From the NCBI GenBank assembly GCA_033032865.1, contig JAWHQI010000185.1, positions 2,666,001 to 2,730,000 on the forward strand: 64,000 nucleotides of DNA, given 5' to 3'. The notes under the pieces were generated by a model. That model was given only the letters and a program-made list of their open reading frames with translations. It was not told where the DNA came from and made no database searches. Positions 34,976 through 45,665 of this stretch are shown here, piece by piece (position 1 is the first letter of the stretch; every line of letters starts with the position of its first letter). The position numbers and the translations under genes were made by a program. This DNA comes from Dactylorhiza incarnata (lineage: Eukaryota > Streptophyta > Magnoliopsida > Asparagales > Orchidaceae).

Positions 34976-36709
34976 CACCCCCAGACTTACCTGTTTGCGC
35001 GTCCCGAGCAAACAAATTCTAAGCGAACGGGGAAAGAAAAGTAGATGGCTTAAAACTACAATACAGAGTACCATGCGAAGTCGCATGCTCACGTGCATAA
35101 GAAGAATAGTAGAGAAGATTTCTGATTATATAAACAGTTTATATATTTCTAAAAGAGTAAAAACATATTACAACTACTCAAAATGGTGAACTACGGTGAA
35201 TCGTTCGGTCATGCATACGGAGAAAGTAAACTAAACGCTGAGACGAGCATTGCTCAAGATCGGGATGCGGGAAAAACTCCACTGAAATCCATCAGTGTCG
35301 GTGACCATAGGCTTGCCCGGTCACATTCTCTCCACGGCACTGGTTTGACTCAAATGCGTGAATCAATAGGACTTTAGGTTTTAAATGAGGCTTGGGTTTA
35401 GGTGAGGTTAAACAAAGATAAAAACGACGGCTCAAGCACTAAACCCAAATGAGCTAATGCAGGAAACTATCCTCATGCCCCACACAAACACGCGGGTACA
35501 CAACACCCCCAGACTTGGACTTAACAGCATGGGTGCGTGCACCGCCTACTCCCAAACATAAATCTATACATAAAGATTTTCAATTAAACACTCCTTCTCT
35601 TTCCTTTCTTTTTAACTTCTTTTCTTTTTCTCATTTTTTTTTCTTTTCTTATCATTTTCAGCAAATAAACAAAAGGACACATCCACATCTTCACAAACAT
35701 ATTACCACATCAACAACCCAACTCATGAAAATAATAAACAGCTAAAGCTCAGATTTGGGTGTGCGACTAGGATTGGCTTTTGGGCTTTGGTGAAATAAAA
35801 GTGGGGCTGAATCAAAGAACGGGTAGGCACAACTGGGCTAGCGAGGATATAGCGGTAGGGATAGGCACAAAGGCTCAACCGGGCCAAAATGATGGCCTAT
35901 ATCACATTCACAAAATTGACTAACCGTATACCCATGCTTCAAGAATCGCTTGGGGCAAGTTCTAGCCACCGAGAAAGATTCTCCTTTCTCCCGACTCAAG
36001 CAATACGAATCTAGCGATCGTTTACACACATCCCTATGCTACCGTTTGATTCCACCGAATTCACCATTTGAGTAGAGTAAACAACATTTACACTAATAGA
36101 GAAAAATATAAAACCATAGTATAAAGAGAAATCTAATCTACACAAATTTCTATGCAACCGAGCATTCGACTAGGAGCACTAGAGTCAACATTTTACTCTG
36201 CTACATAGTCCTAAGCCATCACCTAGACTTTCCCAAATAAGCAGAAGAATTAAATTCACGACAGAGCAAGTAAACAGATGAGTACGCGCTCAAGTGGGTG
36301 ATGTGGTGTGCAATGAAAATAAACAAAACATTTTAAATGAAATCTTCTAGCATGCAGTGCAATAGTGCACATGAGCGGGTAAACAAAACTACTCTCCCCC
36401 AGACTTAAACTAAACAATCCGCATAATATATGACATGAAAATCAGCATAGGCTAGGGAAAGAGGGTACCCAATGCTCAGCAAGTGAGCATACCAGAAGAT
36501 TGGTGTTTAAACCAAGACTACGCTGCAGCATCCGCCATCCAGAGAAGATACCTGCAGGGGTCAGCTCCGCAAAAACAAAAGACAAAAGAAAACTGAAAAG
36601 AAAGCACTACTAACTAAACATGATTAGAAGAAATAAGAATGCAGGAAAAGAAAGATAACTACTGGGGTTATTGTCCTCCCAGCACGACTTATTCAAGTTT
36701 TGTACAATT
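34976..36709 (-). other. C2 internal non-coding zone with three purine tracts
   Basis: On the minus strand GTAAGTCTGGGGGTG abuts the 3' LTR (34989-34976). Internal copies are AAGTCTGGGGGTG (about 35515-35503) and AAGTCTGGGGGAG (about 36404-36392). Their order and spacing match C1. No reading frame is supported. Confidence 0.72.
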
Positions 36710-37948
36710 CTAGCTTATAGGCCTATGAAAAAGAAAATGCACAGGTAACTGTTCTAATATGCGCATCGGTAGCGGGTACCGATACGGAGACAGAGCAGTC
36801 ACCCCTCTACCTAAATATAAATACCTGCCCATCACAGGTAGAGGGAAAAGAAAGTAAGAAGAGGAGGAGGCCTGGTCCTCACTCATCTCACCAAAACTAT
36901 CCTTGCCCAGCAAGGTATCGTCCACAGCAGGTCCGCAGGAGGAGAAGGCAATGAATGAGGCTTCCTTAATGGAGGAGGGATCAACCTCCTCGCATAAAAG
37001 GACACACTCATCATTGACTTGAGCACAAAGCTCCAAGTCCTCCTGAAGTACCTGTGAAGATTCAACCTGCACAGGCTCGGGAGAAGAGGGGGGATCGAGA
37101 AATAAACAAGATGAAGAACATAAATAATCAAAAATCGGGGGAGTGGTCCCGGTCTCACTCCCATCAGGTTGGGGAAGTAAAATAATATTTGCATTGTCAT
37201 CAATGCTACAAGATTCGGCGGGATCAACAGTGACCAAGCTAGAGATTTGGACTTCCTCCACCGGTGCTGAGGAAAACTCCTCTTCACCTAGAAGGTTGTC
37301 CTCCTCCATAGGAGTAGACACAATACTAAGATCAACCGCCTCCTCCTGCGACACATCATCAACAATATCGTCAGAGATGAGTGTAGTATGCACAACGGGG
37401 AGAGGAATAGTGCTCGGATAAAAGTCGAGCACCGATTCCTCACAAAGAATCGAATCCACTAGAGGTGGTGGACGCACATGGAGAATAGGCTCAGCAATGT
37501 CGGTGCATAGATCAACCGCACATCCGGTGACCGTATCCATGCCATACCCTTCAAGATGTGAAGGTGACAAAGACACATAACTGGATGTTGAAGGTGTGCT
37601 GCCAGAGTTAGGAGTTGGGACGATCCGGATATCCGGCTCGTCATCCTCATCCAATTGGCGAAGATAAGCAGCACAATCCTTCAAGGCATGATCTGTGCTC
37701 TGACAAAACTGGCACTGCCTAGCGGGCTTCTTTGGCACAGCGGGTGCTGAAGCCGAAAAGAAGTATGACGGTAAAGGCTCAGCAGAGTAGCCATAAGACT
37801 TACGCGCACCATATGGAGTACCAGACGAAGTCGGTGCTCCATATGCTGGGCTATAAGAATTATGCCTACTATTCTCCGTAGAGCATTCATCACTAGAGTG
37901 GGAAGTAGCTCCACACCAACGACAACGAAAATTCAGATGTGCCCACAT
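36710..37948 (-). CDS. C2 double zinc-knuckle protein (412 aa), intact
   Basis: The frame starts at ATG 37948 (MWAHLNFRC), as in C1. Knuckles are CRWCGATSHSSDEC and CQFCQSTDHALKDC, followed by the conserved DEDDEPDIRIVPTP. The acidic region includes PMEEDNLLGEEEFSSAPVEE and DSILCEESVLDFYPS, the latter partly deleted in frame in C1. The end is LSPYRYPL ... LPVHFLFHRPIS. Nucleic-acid binding is the likely role; no enzymatic motif is visible. Conservation without stops in three diverged copies argues that the protein matters for the element. Confidence 0.9.
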   Translation of the reverse strand: MWAHLNFRCRWCGATSHSSDECSTENSRHNSYSPAYGAPTSSGTPYGARKSYGYSAEPLPSYFFSASAPAVPKKPARQCQFCQSTDHALKDCAAYLRQLDEDDEPDIRIVPTPNSGSTPSTSSYVSLSPSHLEGYGMDTVTGCAVDLCTDIAEPILHVRPPPLVDSILCEESVLDFYPSTIPLPVVHTTLISDDIVDDVSQEEAVDLSIVSTPMEEDNLLGEEEFSSAPVEEVQISSLVTVDPAESCSIDDNANIILLPQPDGSETGTTPPIFDYLCSSSCLFLDPPSSPEPVQVESSQVLQEDLELCAQVNDECVLLCEEVDPSSIKEASFIAFSSCGPAVDDTLLGKDSFGEMSEDQASSSSYFLFPLPVMGRYLYLGRGVTALSPYRYPLPMRILEQLPVHFLFHRPIS

Positions 37949-38146
37949 AGTGTAAAGATAATACGATTCAAAAAGAAGAACACTATTGTGCGAAATACTA
38001 CACTTAACAAAAATTTACTAAAGCAACCTACTATAAAACAAGAAAATGGAATAAAGAGAACAGAAATAAAATAAAAGATGCGATAAACAAATGGAAGAGC
38101 TTCTCTCTCAGATTCTCCCTCTCCAGAAAACTCACACGACTGTGTT

Positions 38147-38163
38147 CCCCGGCAACGGCGCCA
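38147..38163 (-). promoter_or_regulatory. Primer-binding site of C2 (tRNA-Asp)
   Basis: On the minus strand TGGCGCCGTTGCCGGGG begins six bases after the 5' LTR, identical to C1. Confidence 0.88.
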
Positions 38164-38169
38164 AAAACT

Positions 38170-39844
38170 TGATGGCGCAAATCTCACACACCGCTATAGG
38201 TGGTAGCTCGACTGCGACACGAAACGGCAGTGTACCGATCGTTCAAGTAATATAAAACGAGGAGTAATCCCCGAGTATCGAATCTCTCAAGGAACACAGT
38301 AAGGTGGAGTTAACGTTCGAGGAAGGACTTGAGATCGAAGTCCTTGAGTCGGATGGAATGCGGAAACGGGGTGATTTGGCTTTTGGAAAATAAAAGAAAA
38401 CAACTATAACTACTCCTATGCAATGCCGCTATGCAGTGCTTCGCTTGGCGGAATGGATGACTACGTAGGCCTTGAACGCGCTACTTCGTAAGGGCGGATG
38501 GACGAGTAGGCAAATGGATCGAACTATGCAGGCCTTGAGCGCGCTGCTGCGTTAGGCGGGATGGAATACACGGGCCGCTATGCCACGCTTTGGTAGGCGG
38601 ATGGGCGAGTAGGCTAACGGAATGAGGGTCGCAAGCACCTCTTCGACAAGCACGCCACTAGCAATTGCTAGTGCGGCACCGGACGTGACGGCGGGATGGA
38701 GGATGGAATGGGGCGCACCTCAAGCACACAAATAAATAAAAAGGGTATTTCACATAGACATGAAATAACTTTAAATAGCAAGGTCTATAGTGTTCTTCAT
38801 CAAAATACAAAAGATCTAACTATTACAACAATCAATAAGAGGAGAACAAGGCAAGAAATCGACCGAATCCGAAGGCTCGTTGGAGATTCACGGTTGGAAT
38901 CGCCGGGTTGTCAATCCGCGTCCAAGCTCGGTCCGCAACTACGTCTGGGGTAGAGAGAGCTGTCACGACTCTCCAATGAACCCGTCTTCTTCGTCTCACG
39001 ATCCGGTGGAGGTTGCAAACTTCCCCTTGCTTGACGGCAATGGCGGCTAGGTCTTTCTTTGGAGCTCTTGGATGAAGGAGGAGGCCGAGAGGAAACTCCG
39101 GCTCAAGATTGGCGTGAAGAACAAGCCCGGAGCACCTCTAGATGGTGGGCGACGGTGGAGGGGCGGAATCGGAGCCTGGAGCGAGAAAACCGCGGCCGAA
39201 AATCGGGATCCGACCTAAAATCGCGAGCAGGACAATTTATAGGCGCTGGAACAAACAGTGCGCACGGTCAGTGGCGCACGACCAGTGGTCATGCGCACTA
39301 GAATTCGGTGATCGTGCGCTCTTCCTGGACGGAACCTGCAAAGACAGAAATTATGAAATAACATGTTCGCACGACCAGTGGCGCACGACCGGTGGTCGTG
39401 CGCACTATCGTCGGTGGTCGTGCGCATTAGACGAAACAAAACTCAGAAATTTAATGATAAGTGCGCACGAACAGTGGCGCACGACCGGTGGTCGTGCGCA
39501 CTAGCGTAGATGGTCGTGCGCACTGCACCAAACAGAACTCATAAAAAATGGTTAAGTGCACTAGAACCGGTGATCGTGCGCAGTGTTCCTGTGCAGAATT
39601 GCACCGGAAACACCTGCACGACACCTGTTCCAGCGTACGACACCAGTCTAGCCACTGAAAGTGAGACTTAACATCGCAAGAAAACTAATAACAAAGAAAG
39701 ATACGAAATAACACCAAAATGGGCCTAGAGGTGCACCTAGCATAGACTGATCAATATGAACTATAACAGGGCTAAAGTGCGGTGAAATGACTAAATAAAT
39801 GGCCCAGATGAGTCCATAAAAGTGTATATGATCAGGACTCATCA
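38170..39844 (-). repeat. C2 5' LTR
   Basis: The LTR is 1675 bp. Near 39555 it lacks 35 bp that are present in the other LTR at about 34662-34700; the lost segment is one palindromic unit. Otherwise it is nearly the same. Confidence 0.93.
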
Positions 39845-39849
39845 CCCTT

Positions 39850-40208
39850 CACTTATCTCTTGGTCGAGTAAGAAACAGAATTCTGTTGCCCTCTCAACCA
39901 CCGAGGCCGAATATATCACACTTGGTAGTTGTTGTGCACAAGCTCTTTGGATGAAACAAACATTAGAAGATTTTAATATTAAACAACAAACTAGTGAATT
40001 ATGGTGTGATAATAAAAGTGCAATTGATTTAACATACAACCCGGTCCATCATTCAAGGTCTAAACACATTGATGTGAGACATCATTTTATTAGAGATCAT
40101 ATTAAAAATAACCACATTAAAATTTCATTCATAGGCATGGATAATCAACTAGCGGATATATTCACTAAACCGTTACCGGATTCCCATTTTTCTATGCTTA
40201 GGATATAA
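39850..40208 (+). pseudogene. pol: Element B pol fragment 4 (RNase H end)
   Basis: After C2 the frame resumes as LISWSSKKQNSVALSTTEAE, LGSCCAQALWMKQTLEDF and DVRHHFIRDHIK, and ends LADIFTKPLPDS. These are typical copia RNase H C-terminal motifs. It parallels 12330-12731 in A. Confidence 0.9.
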
Positions 40209-40503
40209 TTAGGAATCCTAGACATTTCACAATAATTATATCACTACTTATAACCTATAAAATTAAAAACATCACAATAGCTATACATTTTAAAAAGAAA
40301 AACTAAATCTTAAACGATCAAAACATAGACATTCACCAACATAAATCATATCCAAATATTAAAAATTATTACAGAACTTTAATAAAAGAGTACTTAAAAT
40401 GTCTCATAAAAGAAGTTCACAAAATTAAGGAGAGATCTGGGCTGGGAAGCTATCGGATGGCGACAGTAGGATATCGGATGGCGTTAGCTCCCAGAAGTCA
40501 TTT

Positions 40504-41669
40504 TCAATCTGAATCCTCATCATTTCGACTGCCTGCTCCGCTGCTTTCTGGAAGATCATAAACTGGTCTCCTTACCACTGCCTTCTTACGTCGAGCCCGA
40601 CTAACTGATTGGCGACGCGGCTCCTCCTCCGTAGGCACTTCCCATTCAGCGGCTTCAGCAGGCGTAGGTTTTAATTTTAGTCCCTTAACAAGGAACTTCA
40701 TGAACTTCTGCATCCGTGTCCGATCCTTCTTCACCTCCACTTTGTGTTCCTCAAAAGACTTTCTATGCTCTTGAAAATCATCAATGTGTCTATCCAACTT
40801 TGTTTGAAAAGACTCGAGTACCTCCCGCATAGACCCTCCACGTGAAATAGGAGGCTCTCTCATCTCCTTAGTAGGCGGCTTCCGTTGATTTTGTTACTCT
40901 TTATACCCGCCATTTGATATATATCCGAGACACAATCTCCAACATAAAAGTCTTGATCTATCCATGCATATTTCTTGAATAGAATACGCTGGATAATCGC
41001 ACCCAAAGGGAGGGAATGTGCCTTTTTCCACTAAGGATTTTTGAGGCGGAATGTATAGCGAATCATAGATAAAAGAAGATCTGCCACATCAAATAATTCT
41101 TTCTCCACTATATAATAAGTCACAAGACTAAGTTGAGCCGTAATACTATGAGTATCACCGGACTTCAACATAATCGTGTGCCTTAGTATGTCTTGAACAA
41201 GACGAGCATCGTCTGACAATGTCGTCATTGTAGTTATAAGGTTCTTTGTAGAATTTTCATGCAAAGACATGTTCATTAAGATCCAATCTCTCTCTAGTCT
41301 ATAGTTCTCAACTATGTCCAAAACATTACTACTTTCCACTATTCCAAATTCACTCCTTAAATCAAAGGGAGTGATCTCCACATATTGGACTTGGATTTTC
41401 GATCTAACTCCTCCATTCAAATCAGTATATGTAGGGTCCTCAAGATGATTATAAAACTCTCGTACAAAAAATGAGGAGAAGAAGTCTTGGATAATGACAG
41501 AAATTATACCTGCCTCGGCAAGCATAAAATACACACGCTCATGACGCGGGAGATCAAATTCCACAAATTTAGAAATTCCAATTTGGGCTTTCTCTATGCC
41601 CGGATAACTTTGGTAGGAAGAATGAGCATCTCATGAATCACTCCTTCGGGATCTCCAACTGGATGCCAT
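40504..41669 (-). pseudogene. Antisense gene of element B (about 388 codons, two stops, one frameshift)
   Basis: The minus-strand frame starts at ATG 41669 (MASSWRSRRSDS). A TGA lies at codon 13; element A has GGA there. The frame continues through GIEKAQIGISKF, VEFDLPRHERVYFMLAEAGI, VREFYNHLEDPTYTDLNGGV and LERDWILMNMSLHE. It has a TAG after RLKNP (A has GAG) and a frameshift near 40890. It ends with a coiled coil (FQTKLDRHIDDFQEHRK), a basic stretch (ARRKKAVVRR) and ESSGAGSRNDEDSD. A and B differ mostly by conservative changes. The VREFY-N-L / VR pattern resembles a domain of putative plant transposon proteins (recalled, not searched). Function unknown; a nuclear or RNA-binding accessory role is possible. 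Confidence 0.72.
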
Positions 41670-41671
41670 AT

Positions 41672-42064
41672 CTGTATAAGAAATAAGAAATTTTTAGAAA
41701 CTGGAACTGTCGGATATCCGATACGCTTCTGTCGGATATCCGATAGCTAAAAATCACACTTCCAAAAATTCATCTCACAAACATTCTTACTATCACAAAT
41801 TCACACATAAATCAAAACTTTGGTGAAAAACACAATTCATCATCTTCTTCCTATAAAAAAAAATTCAAAGTTCTAATTTTTATTCTCTATATCAACATCA
41901 CAAGATCTAAACCCTCTTTTGAACACCAAGATCTAAAATGTCTAGATCTCCGAAAACTTCTACATTTTTTCTTCACAAAAACTCAATGAAAACCAAGAGG
42001 AATATCAAAATCACAAAAAATTTGAAAATTTTTAAACAAAACTTGAAAAATCAAAGTTCCTCAC
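41672..42064 (-). other. Likely 5'UTR intron of the B antisense gene
   Basis: Minus-strand donor TTTAAG/GTGAGG (cut after 42065) and acceptor TTTCTTATACAG/AT (cut before 41671), with the start codon two bases after the acceptor. The intron is 393 bases, AT-rich (a plant intron feature), and contains two GTCGGATATCCGAT words (41705-41750). Confidence 0.5.
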
Positions 42065-42065
42065 C

Positions 42066-42220
42066 TTAAATCTAAAGTTTTTCGGCGACCTGGAGCTCTA
42101 GATTTCGGAAAATGTCCTAAAAGTGAAGTGAGGCGTCGGTGGAAAGACGAAACGATTCTTTTTTATCTTTTTTGAGGTGTCAGATGGCAACATCTACCTG
42201 TCGGATATCGTACAGCTCCC
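42066..42220 (-). promoter_or_regulatory. Putative antisense promoter of element B
   Basis: Minus-strand order: words GAGCTGTACGATATCCGACAG and GCCATCTGACAC (42220-42180), the TATA-like GATAAAAAAG (42167-42158), then about 95 bases to the splice donor. The same order occurs in A at 21356-21205 and in the LTR promoters of both elements. Confidence 0.5.
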
Positions 42221-43534
42221 AAAAATAAACTTCTATTCTTCTCTAGCTTTTTCATTCCCCGTTTCTATTAATGTTCATATGAGAATTTTTTAATCTTGCA
42301 TAAATGATTCTTCATGTGTTATTTTTCGTAAAAATAGCTTTACACATGATTATGATGTTCAATCTTAAGTTATCATTGTAAGGACACTTTCATATAGGAA
42401 TTAAGAATTATTTTCGCATGCCTCTAAGTATAAGAAATCTTTTATCTATGACAATGAGCAATCACAAACACTTACTTTGCAAATACATGTTAATAAAATT
42501 TATTTTATACATACATCATGATTGATCGAACATAACAAAATACATTTCATAAATGCTACCTTCAACTTTGCTACTTTGCACTTATTCAAATTATACCATT
42601 TTTTTCATGCAAGTGAATTCAGAGATCCTTTACATACATAAATATTCAAAAAAAAAAATAAACAAATTCAAATGCAAAACATATATTTTGCCAAAAATTT
42701 TGAAAGAAATAAATTAAAAAAATTGAAAAGGATCCTCCACCAAGCACTACTTAGCCTCCTGATAAGTCTTAATGAGCGTTGTGAGGTTAAACACCTTGGA
42801 AAGAATTGTAAAGTGTCTTGTTATGCAAAAACAAAATGGTCCTTTTATGTATACTTGCAAAGTTTGTATAAGTTCATAAGTTTGGCTTTATGTATATTTA
42901 TGTTATGTTTAACAATTCCATGATCACATATATTTTAAATATATTCATATGTATTCTTTCTCAAAGTATCACTACTACACTTCATTGTTATTTATAAAAT
43001 TTCTTCTTATGAGAATTGGACCGAAATGATTCAATATTATATCTGCTAATGTGTCTTTCTCTGATAATTGAACTTGAATCTCATAATGGTTAAGTATATT
43101 TGCTTTATGTATATTGATAACAGATAACTAGAATGCTTGGTCTCATCTCTAAGGTTTCCTATCTCGATATCATATCACTTACAAAGCTTCTGCTAGTGTA
43201 CTCCAACTTTCCCTATATTCTTTCTTATTTTCTACCATCTCTATGATACTCCTTCCTCATCTCTATTCATTACTTTTGATAATATCAAAGGGGGAGAAGA
43301 TAAAAAGAAATCACTTAAATCATTTAAAATACATAATTAATACACGGAGCATACATGTAGGGGGAGTTTATATGTCGGGGGAGAATATTTTTAGAAGGAG
43401 CTAATATTAAGGGGGAGATCATATTAAGGGGGAGATCATGGACATCATATGTTCACACTTGTAGACACATGATATACTTTTCAATATCTCAATAGGATTT
43501 ATTTGATTTCTTTTTATAAGGATTTGTTATTTTC
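42221..43534 (+). other. 3' non-coding zone of element B
   Basis: AT-rich zone equivalent to 21360-22690 in A. It holds the conserved hairpin (42740-42799) and purine tracts (AAAGGGGGAGAAGATAA near 43290; GTAGGGGGAG, GTCGGGGGAGAA and two AAGGGGGAGATCAT at 43355-43440). Confidence 0.7.
42740..42799 (+). ncRNA. Conserved hairpin in the 3' zone of element B
   Basis: CCAAG and TTAGCCTC pair with GAGGTTAA and CTTGG around the loop TGATAAGTCTTAATGAGC. It differs from the A copy by G-to-A in the GCACC part and one loop base. Confidence 0.6.
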
Positions 43535-43547
43535 AAAAGGGGGAGGT
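43535..43547 (+). promoter_or_regulatory. Polypurine tract of element B
   Basis: AAAAGGGGGAGGT abuts the 3' LTR at 43548. Confidence 0.85.
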
Positions 43548-44777
43548 TGTTGGAGCATGCGTTCCGCACTCGTCCGATTTGAGAATAACAAATCCCGAAT
43601 GTATTTGATCCTATTTTTGATTAATGGTGTGCATATAACAGGTGCAAGAATAACATGTTTGCAATTGGAGCAGTACCGGATTTCTGACAACGCACGATTT
43701 CTTCCGTTCTCCGATCTCTACTCAACGTTTTAGAGCTATCGGATTTTTGACAGCAGTAACGGATTTCCGACAGTGCACGATCTTCCCGTAACTCTACGAC
43801 GTGCAGCAGTTACGCAAGCTAACGGATATCCGATAGTGCTATCGGATATCTGACAACCCACATCTCAACCACGACTCAATTGCGATCGCCACTCTCCGCA
43901 AAAATGCCGAATACATGGGACACGTGGCACCTCTGGAGCTATCGGATTTTGGCGATAGCTACCTAACGGATGGCGTTATCTCTCTTTTATAAAAAGGGCT
44001 CAGAACTTTGTGTAATTTAAGCTTTGAAAATTCTATGTCCTTTCCTGAGTGCATACAAAACAGAGAGCTCCAAAACCTCATCAACTCCCATTTGTGCTTA
44101 GAAGGTTTGAAATTGAAGACGAGATCGGACGCGCTTCTACATCAACGATCATCTCGAGGCTTCAACCTTCCTTTCAGAGATCTAACATTCTAGGGATTTC
44201 TTCATTTGATTTTGTATTTTCATTTATATACATTTCACTTTGTATTGGTAAGGAACTCGTCTCCTTGTGCGTGACATCTAAGTCCTTGCGTGGCTTAGGT
44301 GAAAATCGCTTCCTTGTGCGGAGTGTCCAAGTCCTTGCGTGGCTTGGTAGGAAATCGTGGCCTTGTGTGCTACGTCTAGATCTTGGGAAGATCTAGAGGA
44401 TAGGCTTGGGCTTGGTCTAGGGAGAGACAAGTGATAGCCTTCTGATCCTTGGGAGAAGGATTGGTAAACTCAAATTGTTAAAAGTTTATTATCATATTTG
44501 TGCATTGATCTTAAGCATTGTTAAGATCATTTTTATTATATGTGAATTTCATGATTAAAAAATTATGACTTTTTCTTTAATTGCAAATTTGGTTGCTTAA
44601 TCTTTAACTTAGAAATTTGTGTTTGAATTAATTTAAAAATTACATTGGTTTGAAATCTTTTTATAAGTAATTTTTAGAAAAGTAAAATTTGTTTCAAATT
44701 TCTTAAGTTAAAAATTATAATTTAAACACACCCTTATTCACCCCCCCCCCCCTCTAAGGGCGTCAAACGATCCAACA
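43548..44777 (+). repeat. Element B 3' LTR
   Basis: The LTR is 1230 bp, TGTTGGAGCATGCG ... ATCCAACA, clearly related to but diverged from the A LTR. U3 words GATATCCGATAG and ACGGATTTCCGACAG lie at 43670-43990, then TTTTATAAAAAGGG as a TATA region near 43985. A 12-base C tract is at 44741-44752. Confidence 0.92.
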
Positions 44778-45665
44778 GTATGGTGGAGCTGAACCAAAAG
44801 ATCGGGTAGGCACAAAATAGGCTAGCAATGGTTAGTGCATAGGAATGGTTGAACGAGGCTCAAGCTTGCCAAAAAGATGGTCTACGTCACGCTCAACTTG
44901 CAAATCGTTCGCACCCATGCTTCGAGAGTCGCTTGGGGCAAGTTCTTAGCCCTCGAGAAAGGTAATCCTTCCTCCCGACTCGAGCAACACACAACTAGCG
45001 CTCGCACACAACAATGTGTTACCGCAAATTTCAGTCACATTCACCAAATGAGTAAAATAAATCAAAGACTACGCAAGAATACTTATTGTAAATTAGCCGC
45101 ATAGAGATAATCTAATTTCACTCATATTTCTATGGAAGCATGCGGATGCGACTAGAGCACTACAAGAGTCAACATCGTACTCCGATTTGCAATTCCTAAG
45201 CTAACATCCTATTTCACATTCCAACCAAAATAAGAATGAACGGAAACACACATACAATTGAGTGCGCTCTCAAGTGGGTGCTTTGTGTGCAGACAAAATG
45301 AACAAAATAATCTAGATAAAAACATCTAGCATGCTAAATAAATGTGCACGTGAGTGGGTATACAAAAAGGTCTCCCACAGACTTAAACTATGCATTAAGA
45401 TATTCTAAAACAATGTTAGGGGAAAAGGGTACCCAATGCTCAACAAGTAAGCATGTCGGAATCCTGGAGTGAAGCTCTACGATGAATTACAACCACCGCC
45501 TTCACAAATAGAAAATACCTGCAAGTGGTTGTCTCCGCAAAAGCAAACTAAAATAAAATCTAACTAACTAGTTAGAGTAGGCGATAAAATAAAAGACAAG
45601 AAAAAGTAAGATAACTACTGGGGTTATTGTCATCCCAGCACGAGTTATTCAGAAAGGCGAGGGCC
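44778..45665 (-). other. C3 internal non-coding zone (partial)
   Basis: Collinear with the C2 interior (GGGTAGGCACAA, GCTTGGGGCAAGTTC and AGCGCACTC-like landmarks). A purine tract at about 45385-45370 reads AAGTCTGTGGGAGA on the minus strand, a decayed version of the C1/C2 internal tract. Confidence 0.65.

Larger units (their letters stand above)
33266..39844 (-). mobile_element. Element C2: non-autonomous zinc-knuckle LTR element
   Basis: It is 6579 bp, in minus orientation, flanked by CCCTT (33261-33265 and 39845-39849). LTRs are 33266-34975 and 38170-39844, the PBS is tRNA-Asp, and there is one intact ORF (37948-36710). The two LTRs differ by one 35-bp deletion inside a palindrome and by roughly fifteen substitutions, so C2 is older than C1. 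Confidence 0.95.
6180..44777 (+). mobile_element. Element B: Sirevirus-like Ty1/copia, interrupted by F, A, D and C2
   Basis: B is visible as four plus-strand pieces whose protein homology joins up: 6180-6302, 24032-24248, 32398-33265 and 39845-44777. Each junction carries an exact 5-bp duplication (TTAAC for A, AGAAT for D, CCCTT for C2), which proves the inserts. Its 5' LTR, gag, protease and integrase must lie left of the window. After pol come an antisense gene, a conserved hairpin, a polypurine tract and a 3' LTR (43548-44777). The RT carries YVND instead of YVDD, so B is not autonomous. The right flank is C3 interior sequence, so B inserted into C3. Confidence 0.85.
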
